Shown: positions 16,351 to 24,919, counted from the stretch's first letter. The stretch is 64,000 bases of DNA from Paraburkholderia unamae (GCF_003268775.1 NZ_QLSU01000003.1:62001-126000), one strand, 5' to 3'. Notes: a model not told the origin generated them from the sequence alone. Made by a program: numbers and translations.

Positions 16351-17259
16351 ATGTTCGACCGGCTTCCCCCTCTGCAAACGCTGCGCGCCTTCGAGGCGAC
16401 CGGGCGGCTCCTGAGCATGACGCTCGCGGCGCAGGAACTGCATGTCACCCACGGCGCGGTGAGCCGGCACATCAAGACGCTCGAAACCCATCTGGGCGTG
16501 GCGCTGTTCCAGCGCCTCACGCGGCGCATCGTGCTGACCGCGGCGGGCGCCGAGTTCCTGCTGGCCGTGAACCGCACGCTCGCGGAACTCACCAAGGAGT
16601 CCGAACGGCTGCGCGCCCACGACAGCGTGACGCGCCTTAAAATCAACGCGAGCGTGTCGTTCGCGAACCGCTGGCTCGCGCCGCGCCTGCACCGGCTGAA
16701 GGCGCGCCACCCGGAGCTGGACGTGCACCTGGACGTGACCGACAAGTACGTCGACCTGAATGACTCCGATGTGGACGTGGCGATCCGCTACGGCAGCGGC
16801 CGCTATCCGCGCGTGCTGGCCGAGCGCATTCTGGACGAAACCGTGACGCCGGTTTGCAGTCCTGAGTATCAGGAGAAAATGGGCGGCATGGCCCAGGTGG
16901 AAAGCCTCGCACGCTGCACCTTGCTGCACGAGGGCGGCATGCTGGCGAACTGGGAGCAATGGTGCGCGCTGGCCGGTTTGAGCAGCGTGCGCAGCGATCG
17001 CGGCACCGCTTACAGCCACGGCAGCCTCGCCATCGAGGCCGCGATTCGCGGCGAAGGCGTGGCGCTCGGGCGCAGCGTGATCGTGGCCGACGACATCGCG
17101 GGCGGCCGGCTCGTGGCGCCCTTTCCCCAGCTTCGCCTCGAATCCGAGCGCGGCCACGACCTCGTCTATCGCATCGGCAGCCGCGACGACCCGAAGGTGC
17201 GCGCCCTGCGCGACTGGCTCGCCGACGAAATCCGCCTCTTCCTCGCGCCACCGCCTTGA
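16351..17259 (+). CDS. LysR-type transcriptional regulator, GcvA-like
   Basis: The protein from the ATG at 16351 has 302 residues. The N-terminal winged helix-turn-helix is clear: PPLQTLRAFEATGRL, then AAQELHVTHGAVSRHIKTLE at about residues 24-43, and FQRLTRRIVLTAAG. The rest is the periplasmic-binding-like effector domain (from about 90). The motif set and VTHGAVSRHI resemble the GcvA/DsdC branch. A GTG at 16315 could start a 12-residue longer protein, but it lies in the palindrome at the expected transcription start, so 16351 is preferred. It is divergent from the membrane protein gene, the probable target. Confidence 0.93.
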   Translation: MFDRLPPLQTLRAFEATGRLLSMTLAAQELHVTHGAVSRHIKTLETHLGVALFQRLTRRIVLTAAGAEFLLAVNRTLAELTKESERLRAHDSVTRLKINASVSFANRWLAPRLHRLKARHPELDVHLDVTDKYVDLNDSDVDVAIRYGSGRYPRVLAERILDETVTPVCSPEYQEKMGGMAQVESLARCTLLHEGGMLANWEQWCALAGLSSVRSDRGTAYSHGSLAIEAAIRGEGVALGRSVIVADDIAGGRLVAPFPQLRLESERGHDLVYRIGSRDDPKVRALRDWLADEIRLFLAPPP

Positions 17260-17278
17260 GCGCCCGGCGCGGCCGCAA

Positions 17279-18445
17279 CTAGATCGCCGCCGCGACCTCG
17301 CCGCACGGCGCGAGCGCGCGGCGAATGCACGCCACCGCGAAATCGACGTCGTCCTGCGTGGTGAAGCGCCCGAGACTCAGGCGCACCGTGCGGCTCGCCG
17401 CCTCCTCGCCCAGGCCGATGGCCGTGAGCACATGCGACGGCGTGCCCGCCGCCGAGTTGCACGCCGAGGTGGAGGAAATCGCGAGGTCGCCGGTCAGCAG
17501 AAACGGGAAAAAGCCCGGCAGATCGAACGTGAGGCTCATCGTATGCGGGATGCGCGGCGCGCGCGCCGCGTTGAGCGTGGCGCCCGGCAGCGCCAGCACG
17601 CCGGCCAGCAGGCGTTCACCGAGGCGCGCGATGCGCTCGCCGTCTTCGTGCAACGCGGTGCGCGCAAGCTCGCAGGCCACACCCATGCCCACGATCTGGT
17701 GCGTGGCGAGCGTGCCCGAGCGCAGGCCGCGCTCATGGCCGCCGCCGTGCATCTGCGGCGCGATGCGCGCGAACGCCTCGGGGCTCACGTAGAGTGCGCC
17801 GATGCCCTTCGGCCCGTACACCTTGTGCGCCGACATGGAAAGCAGGTCGATGCCCGCCGCCTTCACGTCGATGGGCGTCTTGCCGAGCGCCTGCGCCGCG
17901 TCGACGTGCAGCAGCGCGCCGGCCGCATGCACCACGCGCGCGATGGCCGCGACGTCGGTGAGCGTGCCCAGTTCGTTGTTGACCAGCATGAGCGAAACGA
18001 GCCCGGTGTCGGGCCGCAGCGCCGCCGCGACGGCCTCGGCCGTGATTTCGCCATCGGCCGTGGGCGCGAGCCGCGTCACGGCCATGCCGCGCTGCTCCAG
18101 GCTCGCCATCGTGTCGAGAATGGCCTTGTGCTCCAGCTGGCTCGTGACCAGATGGCGCTTGTGCGTGGCCCGCTCGGCGTAGCCCTTCAACGCCAGGTTG
18201 TTCGATTCGGTGGCGCCCGAGGTCCAGACGATGTCGTTCGCATCGGCGCCGATGAGCGCGGCCACATCCTTGCGCGCCTGCTCGACGAGCCGCCGCGCGC
18301 GTTGCCCCGCGTCGTGCGAGCTCGACGCGGGATTGCCGAAGTCGCCCTCGATGCCGAGGCACCCACCCATCGCCTCGATCACCCGCGGATCGGCCGGGGT
18401 GGTCGCGGCGTAATCAAAGTAATGCAAATTGCCCTTCTCGCTCAT
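17279..18445 (-). CDS. Cysteine desulfurase family enzyme (IscS/NifS type)
   Basis: This 388-residue PLP enzyme has the class-V aminotransferase layout: FDYAATTPADPRV at the N-terminus, TSGATESNNLAL, and SAHKVYGPKGIGALY with Lys208 as PLP Schiff-base residue. The persulfide-forming cysteine is Cys329 in SSTSACNSA, which corresponds to the SSGSAC loop of the long-loop (IscS-type) group. It should take sulfur from cysteine for Fe-S cluster or thio-cofactor assembly. No iscR, iscU or other isc/suf gene is adjacent, so it is likely a stand-alone or second desulfurase. It ends 19 bases from the convergent LysR gene. A link with the MoaD-like protein upstream is only a guess. Confidence 0.92.
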   Translation of the reverse strand: MSEKGNLHYFDYAATTPADPRVIEAMGGCLGIEGDFGNPASSSHDAGQRARRLVEQARKDVAALIGADANDIVWTSGATESNNLALKGYAERATHKRHLVTSQLEHKAILDTMASLEQRGMAVTRLAPTADGEITAEAVAAALRPDTGLVSLMLVNNELGTLTDVAAIARVVHAAGALLHVDAAQALGKTPIDVKAAGIDLLSMSAHKVYGPKGIGALYVSPEAFARIAPQMHGGGHERGLRSGTLATHQIVGMGVACELARTALHEDGERIARLGERLLAGVLALPGATLNAARAPRIPHTMSLTFDLPGFFPFLLTGDLAISSTSACNSAAGTPSHVLTAIGLGEEAASRTVRLSLGRFTTQDDVDFAVACIRRALAPCGEVAAAI

Positions 18446-18654
18446 TTTTGCTTTCTCGCACGTCGGAATCGGAGAAATCGTACGCTGCGCGCCCTAAAAA
18501 ATGCTTCCAAATTCGCGCGACTTCCGCTTTGAGCAGAGGATCTGATTCTGCGTTTGATTCATCCGGGAAAATTTATTTCTGATCGCGCCACGCCGTCCCC
18601 CAACAAACCCAGGACCCACCCAGGATTCGCCCCAGGACATTTACCGTCGCCCGA

Positions 18655-18668
18655 GGACAAATCCGTCC
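18655..18668 (+). promoter_or_regulatory. Upstream activator site A (distal palindrome)
   Basis: GGACAAATCCGTCC, a GGAC-N6-GTCC inverted repeat followed by ACCC. It lies about 160-170 bases before the -24 element of the sigma-54-type promoter, a usual distance for an enhancer-binding protein site. It shares GGACAAAnnnGTCCACC with site B. Confidence 0.55.
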
Positions 18669-18746
18669 ACCCTCGCGTGCGCCCGCGCAAAGCCGCCCCG
18701 GCGCGCGCATGCACGCCTTCACGCGCCGCCCGGCCCGCACAAGCCC

Positions 18747-18760
18747 GGACAAAAATGTCC
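18747..18760 (+). promoter_or_regulatory. Upstream activator site B (proximal palindrome)
   Basis: GGACAAAAATGTCC, a perfect GGACA-N4-TGTCC inverted repeat followed by ACCCC. It is 92 bases after site A and about 66 bases before the -24 element. The pair has the arrangement expected for cooperative binding by a sigma-54 activator, and the candidate protein is encoded at 42020-43402. Confidence 0.6.
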
Positions 18761-18824
18761 ACCCCGCCCCAGGCGCCACGCCGCGCCCGCCCCGCCGCGC
18801 GGGGCTTGCGCGCCGCGCGCGCGT

Positions 18825-18839
18825 TGGCACCGACCTTGC
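18825..18839 (+). promoter_or_regulatory. Sigma-54 (RpoN) -24/-12 promoter of the eCIS operon
   Basis: TGGCAC-N5-TTGC reads TGGCACCGACCTTGC. The GG (18826-18827) and GC (18838-18839) are separated by exactly 10 bases, the invariant spacing of sigma-54 promoters. The predicted transcription start is 18851, one base before the ATG at 18852. It directs transcription into the injection-system genes. Confidence 0.8.
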
Positions 18840-18851
18840 GTTTCGCCACCC

Positions 18852-19211
18852 ATGAACGTAGCTGGACGTCACCCAGGTGTGCGGGACCCATCGTTGCAGG
18901 ATGTGGTGCGAGAGCTTGCCCGTTACCTGCGTGGGCATCCGCATGCGGGGGACAGCGTGGATGGCATCGCTCAGTGGTGGCTCAACCTCACGCCGGACTC
19001 GGTCGGCCTCGTCGAGCGCGCGCTCGAGGTGCTGCGCGAGGCCGGCGTCGTCGTGGGCGCACGCGCGCCCGACGGCCGCATCCACTACCGCCGCCGCGTG
19101 CCCGACGCCCCGGCCGACGCCGCCGCGATCGAAGCCGCGCTCGACCGTTTGTGCGCCGCGCCCCCCGCGCTCCCGCCCGGCGGCCGCGCCCGCCCGCCGC
19201 CGCGGCCATGA
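18852..19211 (+). CDS. Small helical protein, first gene of the eCIS operon (winged-helix-like)
   Basis: From the ATG at 18852 the product has 119 residues. Residues 15-85 are predicted helical with a DSVDGIAQWWLNLTPDSVG turn and an RIHYRRRV strand pair, like a small winged-helix fold; the tail is Pro/Arg-rich and disordered. Proteins of this kind occur at the start of some eCIS clusters, without known function. The start is uncertain: the predicted sigma-54 start of transcription is 18851, so the ATG would be almost leaderless. In-frame GTG codons at 18903 and 18906 follow an AGGA (18898-18901) and would begin VVRELARYL, where the folded part seems to start. It is 54 bases before the sheath gene. 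Confidence 0.65.
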   Translation: MNVAGRHPGVRDPSLQDVVRELARYLRGHPHAGDSVDGIAQWWLNLTPDSVGLVERALEVLREAGVVVGARAPDGRIHYRRRVPDAPADAAAIEAALDRLCAAPPALPPGGRARPPPRP

Positions 19212-19265
19212 CCGCGCGCCGCGCGCCGATGGCCGCACTCCCTCAACGTCTGCAAGGTACGCATC

Positions 19266-21542
19266 ATGGCGATGACCTACACCTATCCCGGCGTCTATAT
19301 CGAGGAGCAGCAAAGCGCCTCGCATCCGATCACCGGCGTCCAGACCTCGATCGCGGCGTTCGTCGGCTATACGAAGAGCGGCATCGACAATCGCGCGCAG
19401 CAGATCTTCAGCTTCGGCGACTTTGAGCGGCTCTACGGCGGCCTCGCCTCGAACAGCGAACTCGGCTACGCGGTGCAGCAGTTCTTCCAGAACGGCGGCG
19501 CGCAGGCGTGGATCGTGCGCACGCCGGCCACCTCGCTCGGCGCGGCCGCGGCGAAGGTGCAGTTCCAGTCGTTCACGTTCGAGGCGCTCAGCAGCGGCAC
19601 GATCCCGAACGGCCAGTTGCTGATCGACATCGACTACGTGGGCCTCACGCCGGGCGGCCCGAGCCCCGGCGCAGACCCGAAAACCTTCAACCTGACCGTG
19701 ACCGATCTCGCGGGCGGCACGGTGGAGAGCTTCCCTTCGGTCACCTACGACAACACGAAAAGCAACTGGGTGGAGAACGTCGTCAACGACCCGGACAACG
19801 GCTCGCAACTCGTGAAGATGGACGCGCCGGGCACAGCCGACCTCACCGCGATCGAGGCGCTCGCGAGCATCGCGCAAACCGGCTACGTGGGCACAGCGAT
19901 TTCGCCCTACTCGGTCGCGACCGACATCGGCGGCAACCTCGCGGGCGCGGTCACACTGACCACGGGCAGCGCTACCGTGCAGGGCAACGGCACGACCTTC
20001 ACAACCACGCTGAAGTTCGGGCAGTCGATTCTCGTGGCGGGCGACACCAGCAACACGGCGTGGCGCGTGCTCTCCATCACGAACGACACGACGCTCACGC
20101 TCGCGCAGAACTACACGGGCCCGGGCGTGACGAACTCCGCCTTCACGCTCGCGAGCCCGGTCGCGACGAAGGACTATGGCTTCACGCTCAGCACGACGAA
20201 CCCGAATCCGGCGCCCGCGGGGTTGCCGCTCTCGGTCAAGGTCATCGCCAGCAACACGGCGGTACCCGCCTCGCTCAGCGGCCTTGCCACGCAAATCCAG
20301 CAGGCCGTCAACGCCGCGCTCGCCGTGCAGATGCCGGGCGCGGTCGTGCAGGTGGGCGTCACGCCATTGCCCGCCAATCCCGCCACCCAGGCGTTGCGCA
20401 TCAACGCACTGCTGCCCGGCAACCCCGACGCCGTGCTCTCGATTGCCGATCCGGCCGCGCCGCTCACCACCTGCGTGAGCCTGCTCGGCCTCACGGGCGG
20501 CAGCGCGAGCGCCAACGCGGCGCACTATGCGCTCGGCACCGGTCACACCGCCTGGGGCCAGGAAGCGACCTCGACCGCGGGCGCGGACTTCGCCTCGCCC
20601 GCCACCACGGGCCTGCCCGCCACGGCCGACCTGATCGGCGACGAGGCGAGCTTCACCGGCGTCTATGCGCTCTCGAAAGTCGATCTCTTCAACCTGCTTT
20701 GCATTCCCGACGCCACGCGCGCGAACGCGAGCAACCCCAACGCGCTCGACATCAACGTCAACGCGAACGCGGTCTACAGCGCCGCCATCGCGCTGTGCAA
20801 GCTGCGCCGCGCGTTCCTGCTGATCGACCCGCCGCCCGACGTGACGACCGTGGCGGGCGCGGTGGACTGGAAAAGCAGCCAGCTCGCCGTGGTGGACGCG
20901 AACGGCGCGGCCTTCTTCCCGCGCCTGCGCCTGGCCGATCCGCTGAACGGCTACAACCTGCGCACCTTCGCGCCGTGCGGCGTGGTGGCGGGCGTGTATG
21001 CGAGCACGGACAGCTCGCGCGGCGTATGGAAGGCCCCGGCGGGAACGGCCGCGACGCTCAATGGCGTGCAGAGCATGGTCTACCCGTTGAGCGACCCCGA
21101 GAACGGCGTGCTCAATCCGCTCGGCCTGAACTGCTTTCGCACCTTCCCCGTGTACGGCCCGGTGCTGTGGGGCGCGCGCACGCTGGTCGGCGCGGACGCC
21201 ATGGCGAACCAGTGGAAGTACGTGCCGGTGCGGCGCATGGCGCTCTTTCTCGAAGAGAGCCTGTACCGCGGCACGCAGTGGGTGGTGTTCGAGCCGAACG
21301 ACGAGCCGCTATGGGCGTCGATCCGCCTGAACGTGGGCAGCTTCATGCAGACCCTGTTCCTCAAGGGCGCGTTCCAGGGCAGCACGCCGAGCCAGGCCTA
21401 CTTCGTCAAATGCGATAGCGAAACCACGACGCAGGCCGATATCGACAACGGCATCGTCAACATACTCGTGGGGTTCGCGCCGCTCAAGCCCGCGGAGTTC
21501 GTCGTGATCCAGATCGAGCAGATCAGCGCGCAATCGACCTGA
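19266..21542 (+). CDS. Contractile tail sheath protein (Afp2/3/4-like) of the eCIS
   Basis: The 758-residue protein opens MTYTYPGVYIEEQQSASHPI, the hallmark of tail sheath proteins, followed by TSIAAFVGYTKSG and IFSFGDFERLYGG. The C-terminal part has the conserved sheath core WKYVPVRRMALFLEESLYRG, VFEPNDEPLWASIRLNVG and a final IVNILVGFAPLKPAEFVVIQIEQ strand used for handshakes between neighbours. The middle (about 200-480) is a long, Thr/Gly/Asn-rich surface domain. Sheath subunits contract around the tube and drive it into the target. Afp and PVC have three sheath genes; here there is one, as in simpler eCIS. A second ATG two codons downstream (19272) is equally possible. Confidence 0.97.
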   Translation: MAMTYTYPGVYIEEQQSASHPITGVQTSIAAFVGYTKSGIDNRAQQIFSFGDFERLYGGLASNSELGYAVQQFFQNGGAQAWIVRTPATSLGAAAAKVQFQSFTFEALSSGTIPNGQLLIDIDYVGLTPGGPSPGADPKTFNLTVTDLAGGTVESFPSVTYDNTKSNWVENVVNDPDNGSQLVKMDAPGTADLTAIEALASIAQTGYVGTAISPYSVATDIGGNLAGAVTLTTGSATVQGNGTTFTTTLKFGQSILVAGDTSNTAWRVLSITNDTTLTLAQNYTGPGVTNSAFTLASPVATKDYGFTLSTTNPNPAPAGLPLSVKVIASNTAVPASLSGLATQIQQAVNAALAVQMPGAVVQVGVTPLPANPATQALRINALLPGNPDAVLSIADPAAPLTTCVSLLGLTGGSASANAAHYALGTGHTAWGQEATSTAGADFASPATTGLPATADLIGDEASFTGVYALSKVDLFNLLCIPDATRANASNPNALDINVNANAVYSAAIALCKLRRAFLLIDPPPDVTTVAGAVDWKSSQLAVVDANGAAFFPRLRLADPLNGYNLRTFAPCGVVAGVYASTDSSRGVWKAPAGTAATLNGVQSMVYPLSDPENGVLNPLGLNCFRTFPVYGPVLWGARTLVGADAMANQWKYVPVRRMALFLEESLYRGTQWVVFEPNDEPLWASIRLNVGSFMQTLFLKGAFQGSTPSQAYFVKCDSETTTQADIDNGIVNILVGFAPLKPAEFVVIQIEQISAQST

Positions 21543-21610
21543 CCCGACCTGAGCCGGCCTGCACCCGCGCGTGCTCTTACTTACCTGTGCCCTAGCGGCG
21601 GAGATCAGTC

Positions 21611-22138
21611 ATGGCAGAGTTCACCGTCAACCCCCAGCGCTTCGACCCGTACAAGAACTTCAAATTCCGGCTCAAGTGGGACGGGCGCTACGTGGCCGGC
21701 GTCAGCAAGGTCTCGGCGCTCAAGCGCACCACCGAGGTGGTCAAGCATCGCGAAGGCGGCGACCCGAGCACCTCGCGCAAGTCGCCGGGCCGCACCGAGT
21801 TCGAGGCGATCACGCTGGAGCGCGGCGTGACGCACGACACCGACTTCGAGGCCTGGGCCGCGAAGGTGTGGCAACTGGGCGCGACGCTCGGCAGCGAAGT
21901 GTCGCTCGCGGACTTTCGCAAGGACGTGATCCTCGACTTCTATAACGAGGCGGGGCAGCTTGCCATCAGCTACAAGATCTATCGCGCATGGGTTTCGGAG
22001 TACCAGGCATTGCCCGACCTCGACGCCAACGCGAACGCCGTGGCGATCCAGCATATCAAGCTCGAAAACGAGGGCTGGGAGCGCGATACCTCGGTCACCG
22101 AGCCGACCGAGCCGACCTACAACTCGACGGCCGCGTGA
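21611..22138 (+). CDS. Tail tube protein (gp19/Afp1-like) of the eCIS
   Basis: The 175-residue protein fits the T4 gp19-like tail tube family (PF06841): FRLKWDGRYVAGVSKVSALKRTTEVVKHREGG, the SPGRTEFEAITLERGVTHD loop, and a late YKIYRAWVSEYQALPDLDANANAVAIQ segment. Hexamers stack into the inner tube that carries cargo and is propelled by the sheath. The gene comes 68 bases after the sheath stop, and is followed by a 53-base gap. Only one tube gene is seen in the cluster; Afp7-like tube-initiator functions are probably supplied by the gene at 27271. Confidence 0.96.
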   Translation: MAEFTVNPQRFDPYKNFKFRLKWDGRYVAGVSKVSALKRTTEVVKHREGGDPSTSRKSPGRTEFEAITLERGVTHDTDFEAWAAKVWQLGATLGSEVSLADFRKDVILDFYNEAGQLAISYKIYRAWVSEYQALPDLDANANAVAIQHIKLENEGWERDTSVTEPTEPTYNSTAA

Positions 22139-22191
22139 GCGTGACGTGAAAGCAGCATGACGATCACAGGGAGCACACCAGGGAGCCGGCA

Positions 22192-22923
22192 ATGGCGATG
22201 AACCCCTCCGGCGCGATGCAGCCGCTCGCGGGCATGCGCCTCGTCGAAGCGTGCGAGGCGGCGCGGCGCGAGCCGGCGCTGCTGCGCCCGCTCACGCTGC
22301 TGGCCGCCGCGTGGCCCGGCTGCGAGCGCGACAGGCTGCTCGACCAGCCGCTTGCCGAGCGCAACCGCGCGCTGCTCGCGTTGCGCGCACTGAGCTTCGG
22401 GCCCGTGCTGGAGGGGTACGCCGAATGCGCCGCGTGCGGCGCGCCCATGACGTTCCACCTTGCCGTGAAAGACGCGCTCGCATCGCTCGATGCGTGCGCC
22501 GCAAGCGTGCCCGACGATGCGGCATGGCGCGTGCGCGAGGCGACGACGGCCGACTTGCTCGCGGCGTCCCGCATGCCCGACGATGAGGCGGCCGAGCGCG
22601 AACTGCTGCGGCGCTGTCTGGTTGAGAGCGCAACGAATGCAAAAAATGAAGTGACGACCGCCACGCCCGCCGCCCTCGCCGAATTCGAACGCATACACGC
22701 GGCCGCCGAACTGCATTGCGCGCTGACATGCCCGCAATGCGGCCACGCCGCCCATCACGAGCTGGACCTCGCGGACTTCGTCTGGCGCGAGGCGCGCCAT
22801 GCGGCGCGACGCCTGCTCGCCGACATTCACACCCTCGCGTTGCACTATGGCTGGAGCGAGGCGGCCATCGCCGCCATGAGCCAGGCCCGCCGCGACGCCT
22901 ACCTGGAGTTGCTGGACGCATGA
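22192..22923 (+). CDS. Zinc-ribbon baseplate/tube assembly protein (T4 gp51-like group) in the eCIS
   Basis: The 243-residue protein is helical and contains two Cys pairs, Cys79-x2-Cys82 (CAAC) and Cys180-x2-Cys183 (CPQC), which could make one zinc ribbon across the fold. The last 60 residues (FVWREARHAARRLLADIHTLALHYGWSEAAIAAMS) are like the C-terminal helix of T4 gp51/gp26-type baseplate-hub catalysts found in eCIS clusters. Such proteins are thought to assist assembly and are not necessarily in the finished particle. Start at 22192 follows GGGAG; a second ATG is two codons later. The stop overlaps the next start by ATGA. Confidence 0.75.
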   Translation: MAMNPSGAMQPLAGMRLVEACEAARREPALLRPLTLLAAAWPGCERDRLLDQPLAERNRALLALRALSFGPVLEGYAECAACGAPMTFHLAVKDALASLDACAASVPDDAAWRVREATTADLLAASRMPDDEAAERELLRRCLVESATNAKNEVTTATPAALAEFERIHAAAELHCALTCPQCGHAAHHELDLADFVWREARHAARRLLADIHTLALHYGWSEAAIAAMSQARRDAYLELLDA

Positions 22924-23666
22924 GCACGCTGCTGCAACGCATGGCGCGCCGCGCGCGCGAAAGCCCGCTGGAGCCCACGCCGCGGATCGAACCGCTGCTG
23001 CGCACGTCGTTCGCGCCGCGCGCGGGCGAAGCCGTGGATGGCGTTTTCGAGGAGCATCGGGAGGTGGAAGCGCGTGAACCAGGCGTCCTGCATGCCGCAG
23101 CGCCCGGAGTCCACGCAAGCGAGGTCGGCCGCACAAGCGCCGATGCGACGCCACAACGGCCAGGCGCGAATGCCACACAAGCGCCCGCGCGCCCGGCCCA
23201 TGTCGTTGTTCACGCAACGAAAGAAGCAGGCGATATCGCGCCGGCCCAGGCGCCAGGCACTGCACACGCGCTACAACGTCGCACCTCGCAAGCGAGAATC
23301 GATCCGCTGCTCAGTGCGAAACCTTCGGCCCCACCGAAGGCGCATGAGCCCGCCCGGAACACACGCCGCGACAACGAGTTCGCCACGCCGCCGCTTGCGC
23401 CGGAACAGCGCTTCGCAGAACACGCCGCGCATACCGAACACAGGGAACGCGTCGCCCTGCCGAGCACACCGACCACACCGGCCGCACGCGCACCCACGCC
23501 GCCACGCGCCGCCCCCCCGCCGGCCGCCGCGCCCACTGTCACGATCAACTTCGGCCGCGTGGAAGTGCGCGCCGCCAGCGCACCGCCCGCGCCGCCGCGT
23601 GCGCCGTTCCGGCCCGCCGTGAGCCTCGACGCCTTCCTGCGCCGTGGCGGAGGCAACACGCGATGA
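22920..23666 (+). CDS. Pro/Ala-rich disordered eCIS protein with a short conserved-looking C-terminal motif
   Basis: The 248-residue protein starts in the ATGA overlap with the previous gene. Residues 1-35 and the last 50 look ordered; the middle (about 40-200) is rich in Pro, Ala, Thr and His and appears disordered. Near the C-terminus TVTINFGRVEVRA followed by Pro repeats and SLDAFLRRGGG resembles a short motif that I associate with proteins found next to Pvc16 homologues in other eCIS clusters. The position just before the tail-terminator gene supports a structural or scaffold role. It is too short and low in coiled coil for an ordinary tape-measure protein. Function is unknown. Confidence 0.65.
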   Translation: MSTLLQRMARRARESPLEPTPRIEPLLRTSFAPRAGEAVDGVFEEHREVEAREPGVLHAAAPGVHASEVGRTSADATPQRPGANATQAPARPAHVVVHATKEAGDIAPAQAPGTAHALQRRTSQARIDPLLSAKPSAPPKAHEPARNTRRDNEFATPPLAPEQRFAEHAAHTEHRERVALPSTPTTPAARAPTPPRAAPPPAAAPTVTINFGRVEVRAASAPPAPPRAPFRPAVSLDAFLRRGGGNTR

Positions 23667-24919
23667 GCAGCTATCTCGCCGTGGGCGGCGTGAGCGCGTT
23701 GCTGCGCTGGCTGCTCAGCAACGCCCTCACGCCGAACGGCCCCACCACGCTGCTCGGCGGCGGCTCGCCCGGCATCACGGCCACCTCGCCCGACCTCGTG
23801 CAAACCGGCGCGGACGAAGCCCCGCACCTCAACATCTTCATGTATTACGCGAGCCTGAACCCCGCGCTGCGCAACGAGTCCGAGCCCTCGCGCAACGCGC
23901 GCGGCGAGGCCATCAGCAATCCGCCGCTCGCGCTGAATCTGCACTACCTCGTGACGGCCTATGGGGCGGGCCAGTTCGATCCCGAGATCCTGCTCGGCTG
24001 GGCCATGAAGGTCTTTCACGACACGCCGGTCGTGCCGCGCGCGATGATCGAAAGCGCAATGACCGACCTCAGCACCAACAACGTGACGCCCGAAGGCCAG
24101 CTCATCAGCGGCTGCCTGCTCGCCACGCAGTTCGAGCACATCCGCATCACGCCCGAAGCGCTCACGACCGAGGAAATCTACCGCCTCTGGACGGCCTTTC
24201 AGACCAGCTACCGCCCCACCACGTCGTATCAGGTCTCGGTGGTGGTGATCCAGGACACCGCCAGCTACGCGTCGAATCGCCCCGTGCAGCGGCGCGGCGT
24301 GCTCGCGCTGCCCTCGCAGGCCCCCGTCATCACGAGCGTCGCGCCGAACCCCGTGCTCGCGGGCGGCACGCTCACGATCCTCGGCCAGGCCTTCACCGGC
24401 GACACGCCGGGCGGCACGCTCGTGTCGTTCGACAACGCGGCGGGCCTGCCGCCCGACACGGTGCAGGGCACGACGCTGCGCATCGCCGTGCCCGCCACGC
24501 TGCAAGCCGGCACCCGCACGCTGCGCGTGCAGCGCACCGTGACCTACCCGATTTCGCCCGCCGCGCATGCGGGCTTCAGTTCGAGCCCGATGCCGTTCCA
24601 GTTGCTGCCGGTGATCACGCAGGTCAATCCCGCGAGCGTCGCGCGCGGCAGCGCGGCCACGCTCTCGATCTCGCCCGCCGTGGGCAGCGCCCAGCAGGTG
24701 GTGTTCTATCTCGGCGACACGGCCTTGCCGATCGAAGCCCGTGCGCTCGGCAACCCGCCCGTGAGCCAGCTCGCGCTCACGGTGCCCGCAAGCTTCGCAA
24801 CGGGCAAGTGGCCCGTGCGCATCGAAGTGGACGGCGCGCAAAGCCGCATTGCGCTCGACACCACGAACGGCAGTCCGACCTACGGGCAATGGCTGCCGCA
24901 ACTGGAGGTGACGCCATGA
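23663..24919 (+). CDS. Tail terminator/cap protein (Pvc16/Afp16, DUF4255-like) fused to Ig-like (IPT/TIG) domains
   Basis: The N-terminal 215 residues match the Pvc16/DUF4255 family: AVGGVSALLRWLLSNAL, DEAPHLNIFMYYASLNPALRN, PPLALNLHYLVTAYG and EEIYRLWTAFQTSYRPTTSYQVSVVVI. This protein closes the top of tube and sheath and sets tail length. Residues from about 225 contain an IPT/TIG-type beta sandwich (PVITSVAPNPVLAGGTLTI), and a second copy begins near 315 (PVITQVNPASVARGSAATLSI). These Ig-like repeats are absent from the smallest cap proteins and may anchor or decorate the cap. Start and stop overlap both neighbours by ATGA, showing translational coupling. Confidence 0.92.
   Translation: MSSYLAVGGVSALLRWLLSNALTPNGPTTLLGGGSPGITATSPDLVQTGADEAPHLNIFMYYASLNPALRNESEPSRNARGEAISNPPLALNLHYLVTAYGAGQFDPEILLGWAMKVFHDTPVVPRAMIESAMTDLSTNNVTPEGQLISGCLLATQFEHIRITPEALTTEEIYRLWTAFQTSYRPTTSYQVSVVVIQDTASYASNRPVQRRGVLALPSQAPVITSVAPNPVLAGGTLTILGQAFTGDTPGGTLVSFDNAAGLPPDTVQGTTLRIAVPATLQAGTRTLRVQRTVTYPISPAAHAGFSSSPMPFQLLPVITQVNPASVARGSAATLSISPAVGSAQQVVFYLGDTALPIEARALGNPPVSQLALTVPASFATGKWPVRIEVDGAQSRIALDTTNGSPTYGQWLPQLEVTP

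Larger units (their letters stand above)
18446..18851. other. 406-base intergenic region with control elements of the injection-system operon
   Basis: No gene was found. The first 100 bases include the promoter region of the minus-strand cysteine desulfurase. From about 18630 the sequence holds the two palindromic sites, a weaker third site near 18635-18648 (GGACATTTACCGTC) and the -24/-12 promoter. The rest is very GC-rich with no strong hairpin. Confidence 0.7.
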
